Source: Sphaeroforma sirkka (Eukaryota > Opisthokonta > Ichthyosporea > Ichthyophonida). From it: DNA of 24,834 nucleotides. The stretch is from NCBI GenBank assembly GCA_001586965.3, contig LUCW03000063.1, forward strand, positions 62,501 to 87,334, in the 5' to 3' direction. The notes under the pieces are model-generated. The model made no database searches. It was not told where the DNA came from and was given only the letters and a program-made list of their open reading frames with translations. Positions 12,001 to 21,023 of the stretch are shown here, piece after piece. Made by a program: the position numbers and the translations under genes. Positions within the stretch are counted from its first letter, which is position 1. The number at the start of each line of letters is the position of its first letter.

Positions 12001-13915
12001 CAAACAGTGTGTGATTATGTATTGTGATAAGAGTATATGTTCATGTGGGATATAAACAATACATGTCTATACATTATACCAACAATATGTGACTATTATC
12101 ATGCAAACAATATATGTCTCTATTTTGCACTGATATGCGTTATAGCTTATATGTTGATGTACAAACAATGTATGATTATGAATTGTAGTACGAGTATATG
12201 TTTATGTGGTATATAAACAATACATGCCTATACATTATACCAACAATATGTGACTATTTGTCATACAAACATATACAAACGTCTATATTTGGCAAATACT
12301 ATCTTTCTATCTCCGGCGAGTCCAATTTCCCGGCTTGTCTAACTAGTTTATCTTCTGTGTAGCCCGCTTCAATTTTGCGCTATATCGCGCTGGTTTTGTG
12401 TTACTATATTTGGGTGTGCGTTGCTTGTCGTTCTGTGCCACTGTTCTCGTCCTACTATATGATATGGTGTGTGTGTGTGTGTGTGTGTGTGTGTAGTATG
12501 GTAGTACACTGTGGTCCCGTGCTACGTTGACCAGGGGATGCGTTTAATCGGAATCTGATCCCCTCACCAGCGCGCCTCGGCGTACGCACCTGAATCCGAA
12601 ACGTATACATATATTTATTATATATACTTGTATATACGTGTATGGACGTATATATTCATCTATCTCTCACACACATTCGCCCCCTGTGTCTCTTTGTCTG
12701 CATATCAATGCTAGCTAATCCATGAGCCTGTATCATATATATCTCTGAACACCCATCTCTGCTATCAACTCATCCTCTCTCGATCTCTAACCTCACTCAC
12801 AGCCACACACAGCTACCTTCTAGGCGCTAAAGCCGAGCTACAGTCAAAGGTGGGCGAGGCCGCCGATGCACGCGCAACCTACGAAGCGTGTGCGCGCGCT
12901 AATCCATCCAATAAAGATACGTACCTGAGGTGGCTTAATTGGGAGCAGTCGTTCTACACAGGTACACTCGTGCTCCTGCAAACACCCCCGCCCCACTCTA
13001 TACGTGCATTGCATTGTGTGTCGGCAGTGCTTGTGTACCTCTCTTGGTATAGCCGCAGATGTAATTGGTGTTGTACGAGGGTGGGTTGTGGTGAGTGTGT
13101 GTATAGAGCGTGCATGCGCCAGATGCTCAGTATGTGTACGTTATGACTCTTAGCAGGCACCCGCATCTGTCTGCTTTATGGTTTAGGGTTGTTATACTTG
13201 TTTTAATACATTTGCGGATGGAAATGTTTGTTCGCGTACAATGTTGCATCCAGAACGAACTCGATCTGCGTGCGTTGAACATCTCTGGGCATACACATAC
13301 GCGAGACCTACGTGCATTACACATCTCTGGTCATGCATATACATTAGAAGCTCGATCTGAACTGCCTTATACATCTTGTGCCATACCCACACTCAAGTGC
13401 ACACAACAACACGAACTAATACATCCACATTGCTTGTTGTGCTATTTAGAGACCGTTGAGGATGTCAATGTGCGTACGTTTTACATCTCGTGCCATACAC
13501 ACACTCACGTGCACACAGCTACACTTACTAATACATCCACATTGCTCGCTGGGCTATTCAGAGGCCGTTGAGGATGTCAGCGTGCGTACGTTTTACATCT
13601 CGTACCATACACACACTCACGTGCACAAAACCACACGAACTAATACATCCACATTGCTTGCTGGGCTATTCAGAGGCCGTTGAGGATGTCAGCGTGCGCA
13701 CAGAGGCGGTGTTCGCTGTGGTCAAAGAGGTGGGAACAGCAGCACTGGCCGAACAAGACCTGGCTGACTTGGCCCTGCGACGCGTGAGATTGCTGGACAC
13801 CTTGGTAGGTGTTGTGTAATGAGTTGCTGGTTGTAGTACGTGCTGCTTTGTTATATGGAAGTCTAAACGTTGGCCGGAAGTACGAGTTTATAACATCTGG
13901 GCTCTATGATATAGC

Positions 13916-13970
<55 letters not shown>

Positions 13971-16026
13971 ATAGCCTTCCCTCAGCGGAGATGCTGTTGG
14001 CAGCCTAGACCATCGAGAAGATGGCCTCGTGTTCTCGGGGCAATACCTATTGGACTGGGTTGTATTTCACAAGGGTGATTCGTACTGTGTGAATGTGTGT
14101 GTCCTTGTCCTGGTCAGGGCCGTGTCTGGTCGGGTTTGTTTTGTGCCGTGAATGAAAGGGGTCCTTATACCACCTGTTCTGTGTGTTGCTTGATGTCTTA
14201 TCTATTGCAATTATCCGTCTGCTGCTGTTCAGTCTAGTCACTACTCAGCCTCAAACAGTCCTGCGGAGATGTAGTGTGTAGTAGTGACCCACACCCCTTG
14301 TACGAACACAACCCTGTTATACTGCACACTGCCTAGGCCAAAGCCGAAGCCGAACCTCGGAACACGCTATCTATTGCTCGTTGGTCTCCACGCTTAGCTT
14401 GTGTCTCACATACCCCATTCCATCACCCGTGTCAATGGCTGTACCTGTTTACCCAGGGGTCAGACGCTGCCCTGCTGCAGAGTGCGAGGTTAGACTACTT
14501 TGGCACCTACGGCTCGGGTGCCACATTCAATCCCGCCACCGCTGCGAAGAAACGCCACGCGCAGGACGCAATGTAAGTCGGTCCGTCCTGGCGTTGCGTG
14601 CGCTTTTACCTGTTCTTAATCATGTTTTTTTTTGCATTTGCATTTGCATTTGCATTGGCCTGTTCCCATCCTAATCCTGTTTTTTATCGGGTGTCTTATT
14701 CCCAATTCTATTTCTGCACCCATTTTACCTCGGCTGTTGGGCCGTACATGTCGTCCTGTCTTGTTTTTTTTACCACTCGCCGTCGTTGAGACCACTTTCG
14801 TCTCGTCTTCTTTGTTTTCTGGCGCTTTGTTTTCCCGTTAATATCGTTTGTGTTGAGTTGCTGTGCATGTACCCGTTTCCTACGCCATGTGACTCAATTA
14901 ACGGTTTGTTTTCGGAGAGGCCTATTATATTCGTGCATATATCGACCCTGGAGTTCAGGATTGAACAAAAGTCCGCATTCGGCTTGTCGGTCAAGAGTGC
15001 CCTAGGCCGCCAGTAAGTATGGTTCTGAAGTGGTTAGTTGTCTGCGTTCGCTTTCCCTGATTGTGAAATTCGGTGCGATTTTTTGCTTTGCGCAGCAATT
15101 TCTGTTGTAGTTGCCACATTTTTTTTGTATTTTTTTTGCCTGGATTCGGTTGTGGCCAACACGACAGTCCCAATTTTATTAAACCCCAAAACCCTGAACC
15201 CATCTCGAGTAGTCGGAAGTTGTAAGTCATAGGCAGCTTTAATGAGTATAAGCTCAATCTAAGCGGCGGTAAGTTCGTTACATTTTGACTGTCGATCGGC
15301 TTTCTCGGTAAATTCTTTTTTGGCGCTTTCTCTCGGCGTTTCTGACCCGCATTCCGTCCTGGCCAGTAGCCTCGATTTAACGCGTTACTCTAAGCTGTAC
15401 TATAATATACCATCTCCCCATGGACTCTTCCTTGTAAGCCTTGGGATCGGGCAGGTTGTCTCTCCCGCCGGCTTGGTGTGGAGAAGCAACCTCATAACGG
15501 GGGAGGGGCGCAGGCATTCGAGACGATATACCTACTTGTAGAACCGGTACAATAGGCGCTCAGAGATAGAAGCCACTGACCAATCACACAGCCCAGCCGT
15601 CTGGATCCCCCATTCCTATACTACTCAGCTGTAGGGGGTGTTTGGTTTCGTTTCTGTTGTTTTCTCCTCTTGTTTTCAACAGATGACTAACCCTTCTTTT
15701 TAGCATATATCCGCCACCGATCCGCCCTGTCTGTGGTCCTAATCCCTGTCCTCGTATCCTTAAAATAGGGCTCAGCCTGTCCCAAAAGCGGCCAAAGTAG
15801 ACGTACAAGTCCCGGTTGTCGGTGTGGTGGCACCTGCCGCGCACGTAGACCCCATGGCACAACACAACGCATGGGCCCAACAGCAGAACCAGTGGGGAAG
15901 CTACCAACAACAGGTATGTATATGTATGTATGTCCGTATGTAGATATGCGTGTATGTATGTGTGTGTGTATATATGCATATATATGCATATATAGATATG
16001 TATATGTATGTATGTATGTATGTATC

Positions 16027-16063
<37 letters not shown>

Positions 16064-16469
16064 ATGTTTATATACTTGTGACTTTCTGCAACACGAGTGG
16101 ATACTCGCTAATATCATAGTAAGTGTACGTTCGAGAAAATGCGACCATCTGGTGTGCATATTCTAGCAAGCAGGGTGTGTACTCAAACGGTTGAGTGTTA
16201 ATGTACATCAATAACCAAAAAACTTGTACGTTCTCCTTTGATTTAGTGAATATTGCAATAGGAGCTTTTCGTTGCCGAAAATGAGCTTCCTCGCAAAACA
16301 TCTTATATGTACGACTATTTGTCTGTTTTATAAACGTATTTCAGGTGATAATGCGTTATACAAGAATCCTTGAAATCTTACACCCTAAACCCTAAATCAA
16401 TGCTTGTTAATACAGGGATATGGTATGCAACAAGGTTGGGGTAATCAACAGTACGGCTGGGGTCAATAA
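5314..16469 (+). CDS. PRPF39: PRPF39 homologue, U1 snRNP-associated HAT-repeat splicing factor
   Basis: PRPF39/Prp39 is a HAT-repeat scaffold that binds U1 snRNP in the nucleus and promotes 5' splice-site use. Inferred exons are 5314-5610, 7629-7897, 8769-8967, 10679-11106, 11777-11958, 12803-12961, 13674-13804, 14457-14572, 15769-15913 and 16416-16469. Phases agree throughout, giving 659 aa plus TAA (human PRPF39 is about 670). Residues 1-60 are acidic and disordered. HAT repeats run from about 62 to 560, with family landmarks [58 protein letters not shown] and GSDAALL. AKKRHAQ parallels LKRKAEN of human PRPF39. The tail (617-659) is rich in Q, W, G and Y. The ATG has a good context (AACATGG). 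The exon 4 acceptor is AAG and the exon 5/6 junction was chosen by phase and alignment; the other borders are ordinary. The introns are packed with tandem repeats. Confidence 0.95.
5680..6780. repeat. Large (TA)n/(TG)n low-complexity tract in PRPF39 intron 1
   Basis: About 1.1 kb of mixed TATA, TGTG and TATG simple sequence, including about 24 uninterrupted TA units at 6241-6288, occupies the first half of the 2,018-bp intron 1 (5611-7628). It generates long spurious open frames of Tyr-Ile-Cys-Val composition on both strands. No conserved peptide is visible. Confidence 0.95.
6781..7628 (+). other. Remainder of PRPF39 intron 1
   Basis: Mostly unique sequence with a (TA)n run at 7264-7306 and a C/A-rich block of CCCTAAA-like strings at 7570-7612 just before the exon 2 acceptor (TATAG at 7624-7628). 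An open stretch at 7057-7374 has no recognisable similarity. I see no further gene. Confidence 0.6.
7898..8135. repeat. 54-bp minisatellite starting at the exon 2 donor
   Basis: The intron begins GTATGTGTGGGTGGG. The string (G)TGGTATGTGTG then recurs at 7931, 7967, 8021 and 8075, with a diverged copy at 8129, giving spacings of 36, 54, 54 and 54 bp. Each unit repeats the GTATGTG of the authentic 5' splice site, so the array appears to have grown from the donor itself. The rest of intron 2 (8136-8768) is GT-rich and then unique sequence with a (TA)n run. Confidence 0.88.
8608..8702. repeat. (TA)n then (GT)n microsatellite
   Basis: About 36 TA dinucleotides are followed by GTGTGTGTGT in PRPF39 intron 2, ending roughly 70 bp before the exon 3 acceptor (TTCAG at 8764-8768). 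Confidence 0.95.
9038..9079. repeat. (GTT)n trinucleotide repeat
   Basis: About 13 consecutive GTT/TGT units lie in PRPF39 intron 3, about 70 bp after the exon 3 donor. Confidence 0.95.
9350..10536. repeat. 44-bp minisatellite, ~27 copies, in PRPF39 intron 3
   Basis: The unit reads approximately CACCTGCAGTATGTGTTACT, then AATCAGAGACCAAGACAACA plus a few CA-rich bases. Copies begin near 9377 and continue to 10526 with spacing 40-50 bp, mean about 44. Variant units with TATATATTGCTAATC occur near 9508, 9956 and 10178, which suggests higher-order duplication. The array fills most of the 1,711-bp intron 3 (8968-10678). Every unit contains GTATGT, TACTAAT or TACTATT, and CAG in that order, which resemble donor, branch-point and acceptor strings. 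Open frames through the array are repeat artefacts. Confidence 0.95.
11197..11283 (+). pseudogene. Diverged duplicate of the 3' end of PRPF39 exon 4, inside intron 4
   Basis: The frame after TTGTAG at 11191-11196 reads ERCDRF, then [16 protein letters not shown] (approximately 11237-11283). The authentic exon 4 ends [16 protein letters not shown]. Similarity continues past the exon end: the true donor is GGGTGAGTATAG, while the copy has GGTGGAGTATAG. The segment is open, is preceded by a plausible acceptor, and would enter in frame after exon 4. Its donor is altered so that using it would leave the wrong phase for exon 5. It looks like a decayed partial exon duplication rather than a working alternative HAT exon, but RNA would decide. 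Confidence 0.7.
11325..11685. repeat. ~42-bp minisatellite in PRPF39 intron 4
   Basis: About eight units contain GGATATAGTCATATCTGTGG followed by ATGTAGATGTGTGTATGTAGT. The authentic exon 4 donor region contains related GTGAGTATAG and GCATGTGAGTGTATG strings, so an origin from the intron start is possible but not proven. Confidence 0.88.
11751..11776. repeat. (CA)n tract forming the exon 5 acceptor
   Basis: About ten CA units run directly into the CAG acceptor of PRPF39 exon 5 at 11774-11776. CA repeats are known hnRNP L binding sites in animals; any such role here is inference. Confidence 0.85.
11970..12290. repeat. 161-bp direct tandem duplication in PRPF39 intron 5
   Basis: GATATGCGTTATA starts at 11971 and again at 12132. 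Most of the following 150 bases match, including ATAAACAATACATG and CATTATACCAACAATATG. The first copy begins about 12 bases after the exon 5 donor. The rest of intron 5 (12291-12802) contains a (GT)n run at 12467-12495 and otherwise unique DNA. Confidence 0.9.
13250..13700. repeat. 112-bp tandem repeat carrying the exon 7 acceptor and exon start
   Basis: The string GAGGCCGTTGAGGATGTCAG occurs at 13561 and 13673 and, with a few changes, at 13449, an exact period of 112 bp. Each copy is preceded by the same TACATCCACATTGCT and CTATT(C/T)AG acceptor-like sequence. Only the last copy continues into the conserved HAT coding sequence (CGCACAGAGGCGG); the first two continue into the repeat (CGTACGTTTTACATCTCG). 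Further diverged units are visible at about 13250-13440. It occupies the 3' part of PRPF39 intron 6 (12962-13673). Confidence 0.9.
13918..13972. repeat. (TA)n microsatellite in PRPF39 intron 7
   Basis: A (TA)n run with terminal TATG variants. The rest of intron 7 (13805-14456) is unique sequence with a pyrimidine-rich 3' half. Confidence 0.9.
14337..14456 (+). other. Possible in-frame 40-codon extension of PRPF39 exon 8
   Basis: An upstream acceptor (TGCCTAG, ending 14336) would add exactly 120 nt with no stop, beginning [12 protein letters not shown], and join in frame to exon 8. The sequence is pyrimidine-rich and intron-like after the first few codons. The shorter form places LLDTL next to GSDAALL, which matches the human spacing (FLEDF-GSDVNKLL), so the short form is preferred. 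Confidence 0.25.
14630..14659. repeat. (GCATTT)n hexamer repeat
   Basis: About four GCATTT units follow a T run in PRPF39 intron 8, roughly 60 bp after the exon 8 donor. Confidence 0.85.
14959..15012 (+). CDS. Candidate 54-nt cassette exon of PRPF39 in intron 8
   Basis: This segment follows GAGTTCAG and ends at a near-perfect donor, GTAAGTATGG. Its length is a multiple of three. It starts with one base that completes the split codon left by exon 8 (AT|G) and ends with two bases (CA) completed by the first G of exon 9. Inclusion would insert 18 residues ([18 protein letters not shown]) after the Met at the exon junction, in the low-complexity linker between the HAT domain and the Q/W/Y-rich tail, giving 677 aa. 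The coding content is plausible (basic, no stop) but no conserved match is recognised. It could be constitutive, alternative or a chance coincidence of splice signals. Confidence 0.45.
15925..16070. repeat. (TATG)n/(TA)n microsatellite from the exon 9 donor
   Basis: Intron 9 (15914-16415) opens with GTATGTATATGTATGTATGT and continues as TATG, TGTG and TATA simple sequence for about 150 bp. The donor and the microsatellite merge without a boundary. Confidence 0.9.
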
Positions 16470-17894
16470 TTCGCAGACACGGCGAACACTGTACCTAGAT
16501 GGTGAAAGACACACTGCACCTAGATGGTGAAAGATTTTAGTACCCCAGATTACGTAAACTGGTTGTGTGACCAAAGGAATATTGTAGGGTGAACGCCCTA
16601 AACTTGGCAGTGAGTGTTCTGATATGTATATAAGAATAAAAATGAAGAACGGCCATATACATAGCTGCACAAGTTTTTGTTCTAAGAGTCTTTTATACGA
16701 AACCCGTATGATTACTCGAATTTTTATCCCATCTTCCATATCATAATAAACACGAATCATACTACCCGGTCGTACCATGAAAAGTTTAATACGTTAATAT
16801 TTCTGAGCTATATACTGCAGTCGCATAGGCTAAACACATCGCCATACAGCACCTCATCGGGTTGTCAAGTAAAAACTCACCCGTGCGGTCAACGTATACT
16901 CGCGCAACAGTATGATACCCTGGTCATGAACTGTCATAACCATAGGGATGGGTCTATGAACTGTCTTCCTATGGCCATGGACCATTTTCTTGCCGTATCT
17001 GAACTGTCGTCTTGTGACCATAAACTAGTATGTCTATAGTCATATAGGGATGAATCTATGCAGTCGTATATGAACTGCCGTCGTATGACAATGGACTAGT
17101 AATTTCGTAGTCATATATGAATAAATTATATTTAATCGTGTATGCACAGCTATGTACCGTGCTAGGCTTGGCAAGTATGTATGTTCAAAAAGGTGTATAT
17201 GAGCGGACATTCTTCCGTTTCTCATTTTACAAAATTCTCATCGGCTTTTGACTACAATGTGTTTAATATTGATGAAATATTAAATCAATTTTCTGTCGAG
17301 CATTGTGACATGTGATGTTGAATATGCTTTGGCCCTATTCTGCTCCAGCACTATGCGTATCAGACTTGTCTCTATACTAATACACTTCCGAGGCAACATG
17401 TAACTGGTACATAGGACACACCGGTATTAAACTGAGTATGTGAGATCATAAACACAGCAGCTTAGTTCACGGTTCAAGGTCGTGGTCGAATAGTTGCACT
17501 CGTAATAGATAAAACCGTGCTACTGCACATACAAATATCGTTTACTGCTATTATCAATATCTATATATATCTTCTCGGTGCGTATATGAAGACGGTTTCA
17601 TTTATATCTGGCATATCTTTTAAAAGTAGTTTGCTCTTGGGCGACAGTATTTACTTTTTATGTGTGTTTATACTCGAACGAGCCAGGGTTATAACTTTAA
17701 TACTAATAACATCTTATCTGCTATTGCTTTGACCCCTAAAACAGGACTAGCGAAATTCAAGCCATGATTGCAAAGCTCCATGAACTTAGGTAATTAGAAT
17801 TGATAAGCATTTGATCGTTTATCGATAAACGCTGACAGGACCATATTAGACTTTTAAATTTTAACTTCATACTATGTTCGATTTGCGCACGGAT
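16470..17894. other. Convergent 3' intergenic region between PRPF39 and the patatin-like gene
   Basis: The region starts with the PRPF39 3' UTR, which holds a short duplication (CACTG, CACCTAGATGGTGAAAGA) at 16485-16532. A degenerate set of TATGAACTGTC and CATGGAC strings lies at about 16920-17110. The rest is AT-rich and featureless. No exon, tRNA or transposon is recognised. Confidence 0.6.
16635..16640 (+). terminator. AATAAA polyadenylation signal candidate for PRPF39
   Basis: AATAAA lies 166 bases after the PRPF39 stop codon. A second AATAAA is at 16745-16750. Cleavage sites cannot be seen from sequence. Confidence 0.5.
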
Positions 17895-18779
17895 TTATTT
17901 TTGAGGACGTGAATTCTGATCTAACCAGAATTCTGTATCCTCGTAACCTAGCTGCACTAATGCATCTTTATGCGGTGCAATGGCTTCGGCATTAAACATA
18001 GCTTTTAGCCATTCCTCTTCGGAAATGGGCAAGGTGTCCACACCACGAATACCCGGGTATATGTCCGTTGAGTTGTCTAACGGCACATCACCGCCCAAGC
18101 CTGACCACGTGTCCCACTGACTGCTGGGAACTACAGCCACGCGCAGGCAGTTGTCGCCCTCAAATCCGTCTGGACACGGAAGCTCTTTGGAGTATCCGCC
18201 GTCTCTAGCGTACATATCTCTGAATGGTGTCGTGCAGGTGTCTGATTTCGATATACCGCTGACAAACGAGGATGCCCGAAGCGCACTAATGAGATCATTT
18301 CTACTCGTAAATCCCGTGACAGTCAGTCCGGTAGCAGGAAGTGAAACACATTCGGCGAAGGGCACTTCTTCTCCAATAGTTATGTGGACGCCCACCAGAT
18401 CCTTGCTTTTTTTCCAGACATCCCCTTCCGGGACGAGTGATTCCAGAACCTGCGATGCAACGCTGTCTAATGTACCGTCGCACGACCTCTCACTGCAGTA
18501 TTTTATAGTCCTATCAAACGCTTCCTTTATATCTTCAACATCCACATCCATACTGTTCAAAGCTGCCATGTACGATCCACCGCTTGTACCAGCCATCGGC
18601 GTCTCTCCCGGGACTATAAGCCCGGACTCAAGCAGTTTTCTCGCCACACCAAAATGATAGTATATATAGAATCCTGAACCGCTAAATCCTATTGCATCAA
18701 TTTTTCTACTGGTGACACATTTGGCAAAAGTGCCCCCAACGAATGATAGTACGGAGATGAGTATATTTACCACAAGCAT
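17895..18779 (-). CDS. Secreted patatin-like phospholipase, intronless
   Basis: The 294-residue single-exon frame encodes a patatin-family serine acyl hydrolase, expected to release fatty acids from phospho- or galactolipids. Residues 1-19 form a hydrophobic signal peptide with a small-residue cleavage context (GGTFA), so the product likely enters the ER or is secreted. The oxyanion-hole strand is GFSGSGF (31-37). The nucleophile elbow is GTSGG (64-68) with Ser66. The catalytic dyad aspartate is Asp193 in ARDGG. A sequon Asn236-Ser-Thr and seven cysteines after the signal peptide fit an extracellular protein. The core domain is compact, with no extra domain. It has no introns, unlike its neighbours. 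The stop codon overlaps AATAAA. Exact substrate is unknown. Confidence 0.9.
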   Translation of the reverse strand: MLVVNILISVLSFVGGTFAKCVTSRKIDAIGFSGSGFYIYYHFGVARKLLESGLIVPGETPMAGTSGGSYMAALNSMDVDVEDIKEAFDRTIKYCSERSCDGTLDSVASQVLESLVPEGDVWKKSKDLVGVHITIGEEVPFAECVSLPATGLTVTGFTSRNDLISALRASSFVSGISKSDTCTTPFRDMYARDGGYSKELPCPDGFEGDNCLRVAVVPSSQWDTWSGLGGDVPLDNSTDIYPGIRGVDTLPISEEEWLKAMFNAEAIAPHKDALVQLGYEDTEFWLDQNSRPQK

Positions 18780-20949
18780 TATGGGGAGTTTGTGTGTATG
18801 GCCAGTAGTTAATTGTACTATGATGTATATTGTATTCGATTTTGGTACTGTGTATGCGTGTGTGCATGCATGCTACTATTTATACAAATCGAGAATGTGT
18901 GAGGATGGCTGAATGCCTATTACCTACTAAGGCGATGCCAATTGTTACATACAGATGGAGCTGACTTCAGCGACTTGGAACATCAAATATAAAAAATATT
19001 TACATATGTTTTTTCTAAATTAATACAGGGCTTTTTAAAAAAAAACACATACTTACTGTGATGGGGGGTGTTTTTTTTGGAAGGAATTTGAATTATAAAA
19101 CAGTCACAAAGTGACTGTCAAGTGTCAACACTCTAGTTTCCACGTCAACAGTGTAAAGTGACAAGTGTATTTTTTAATATTGTTTTTTAAAAATATCAAT
19201 AAAAACTGTATAGCAGTAAAGCTGCAAGTAAATGTTGAAAGCTGGCTTGGTATGTGACAAAGACAGTAAGACACGTCTTCTTTAATATTTTATATTATAA
19301 ACCCGTCGCGATATGTCTTCTTATTAGGAGAATAACATGACGTAAATCGGACTTCTGACTGTAATACTAGACATAGAGTCCAAACGTGTCGTCATAGAGA
19401 AGTAGTTTCCGACGGCCTGAACATGTCGTCAAAACGAAAAGTGCTGTCTTAAACCAGCCCAGATCTAAAGAGTACTCACTACTCAGTATTTTTTGTCATA
19501 ACTTTATACTGTATGGAGTCATGGGAGGACTCGGGGGACGGGAGTCGGGAGTGACGGGACTATGGAATCTATAAGTAATGTACTATACTACTAATGTCTA
19601 ATCTATATTCTAATGTCTATGGACTATGGACTATGAAGAATTTTGTTGTGTTTTATTGGAGGGAACAGGTTTTGAGGTTTAGACTATAAATAGTCAGCGG
19701 CTCGCCTCACTAATACATTATTTGAAAATAGTTTATACTTTATACATAGTGTATACTGACTTCCAAATATAGTATGCATATACATACCCCTGTGACTTCT
19801 AATCGTAAAACGTACTAAATACGTTTTCATACGTTATAGGGTCTAGGCCCTCGGGGTCTTGTTTCGTGCCGGACGTCCACCTTATATTCCTGCCAACTAG
19901 ATTTTGCCAAAATATGAACAGTTTCGTTTTTTCAGTTGGATCAGAGTTTCTAATTTCTATTGACAAAGAAATTAAGAATAGCTATTCATTGTACATATCC
20001 AACCAAAATTGGTCCTGCATTCCTGCATTCCTGCAATATATAAATACAAGTGAAAAAGCCCGCAATTGCACTATCCAATGAATATTGTAATACTGACATA
20101 TATAGGACAAAAACTGGTTGTATATACTCCTATACTGTAGTTTAAAAACGACATGATCACATAATCAGTTAATCATCCTTCACGATACTCAAGTATGTAC
20201 GGTCAAAACGTCGACACCATGACCAACGTGTACTTTTCCTGTTTTCGACCTCTTCCCGAAAGGAATCACGCTTGTTGTTGTAAACTTCGTTGTTGAGCGA
20301 ATGACCTGTTATATGTGTGGATTTTCGTGTTGTCAAGCTTTTATAGAATAATCCATAGCCTTCTATAGAAAATAATCATATTCTTTAGGCTTATTGTTTC
20401 AAAAAAAAAAAATAGGCTATGAAAGACTGTGTAATTCTCAAAAGGTTGTGAATAAATAATGTATTTAAAATAACAAGTTTAAAAAATCAATACATTCGAG
20501 ATATGAAAATGAAATTATCCCAATAGTGCGTTTGCAACTTAACTATATACACTAAGCCTCGAATACAAATGCTATTATGGCGGGCTGACTACACGCTCTC
20601 ATGCACAAATGTTTGCCCATTCCGCACTGAGATTATAGTTTTCAGCATGCATACGTAGGTACGCACGGTGAGATGTCTCTTATATGTAATGTGCCTATAT
20701 AGTATAGGATAAACTCGGGTCGCAGTATCTACTGGATTTTATTCATGTGCATGTAAATTCAATAAGTAGCTTCTCGTCTGCTTTTGCTTTATTTTCTGAA
20801 ACCAAACTGAAAAATACAACTTTGATTTGAAGCTTCACTAACATGGGCAATAAAAGAACTCTTACGCATCTATGTATCCGCTACTCGTCAAACGTTGACT
20901 AGTCTATAAAATCTATTTGCAGCTCTATATGGTGCACTTATGTTAGATC
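18780..20949. other. AT-rich gene-poor region
   Basis: No credible coding exon is seen. It includes the 5' flank of the patatin-like gene, a perfect short hairpin at 19100-19118, GTGTCGTC/CATGTCGTC repeats at about 19386-19432, degenerate CTAATGTCTA and GGACTATG repeats at about 19555-19637, and a poly-A run at 20401-20412. A CATAGCCT/AGGCTATG inverted pair flanks about 50 bases around 20354-20421. An origin from an old non-coding DNA transposon is possible but no terminal repeats were convincing. Confidence 0.5.
19100..19118. other. Perfect 8-bp-stem hairpin, 3-nt loop
   Basis: ACAGTCAC, AAA, GTGACTGT is a perfect inverted repeat. It is followed within 60 bases by related TGTCAACAC and CAACAGTGTAAAGTGACA strings. 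It is too far from any gene end to be called a terminator. Confidence 0.6.
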
Positions 20950-21023
20950 TGTGCACGAACTTACTTCTGCGATTTCACACCTATTACCAGATAACACATC
21001 CTCGTAATCTATCTGTACAATAG
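20950..21023 (-). pseudogene. Second decayed copy of the patatin gene 3' end
   Basis: TCCTCGTAATCTATCTGTAC (20999-21018) parallels the end of the intact patatin gene (TCCTCGTAACCTAGCTGCAC at 17939). The sequence to its left resembles the intact gene's 3' flank. In translation VQIDYED corresponds to VQLGYED. The copy is short and directly adjoins the longer decayed copy at 21024-21245, so the 3' end has been duplicated in tandem. Confidence 0.55.

Noticed and set aside
13978-14078. Possible PRPF39 exon after CCCTCAG
   Set aside because: In the phase required by exon 7 it gives [12 protein letters not shown] with no HAT similarity, and other phases meet a stop; direct joining of exon 7 to 14457 restores the conserved GSD...LL motif.
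18151-18657. 168-codon plus-strand frame
   Set aside because: Antisense shadow of the patatin-like gene.
19021-20062. CAGGGCTTTTT and GAAAAAGCCC as terminal inverted repeats of a DNA transposon
   Set aside because: The match is short and imperfect at the outermost bases, no target-site duplication is visible, and there is no transposase sequence.
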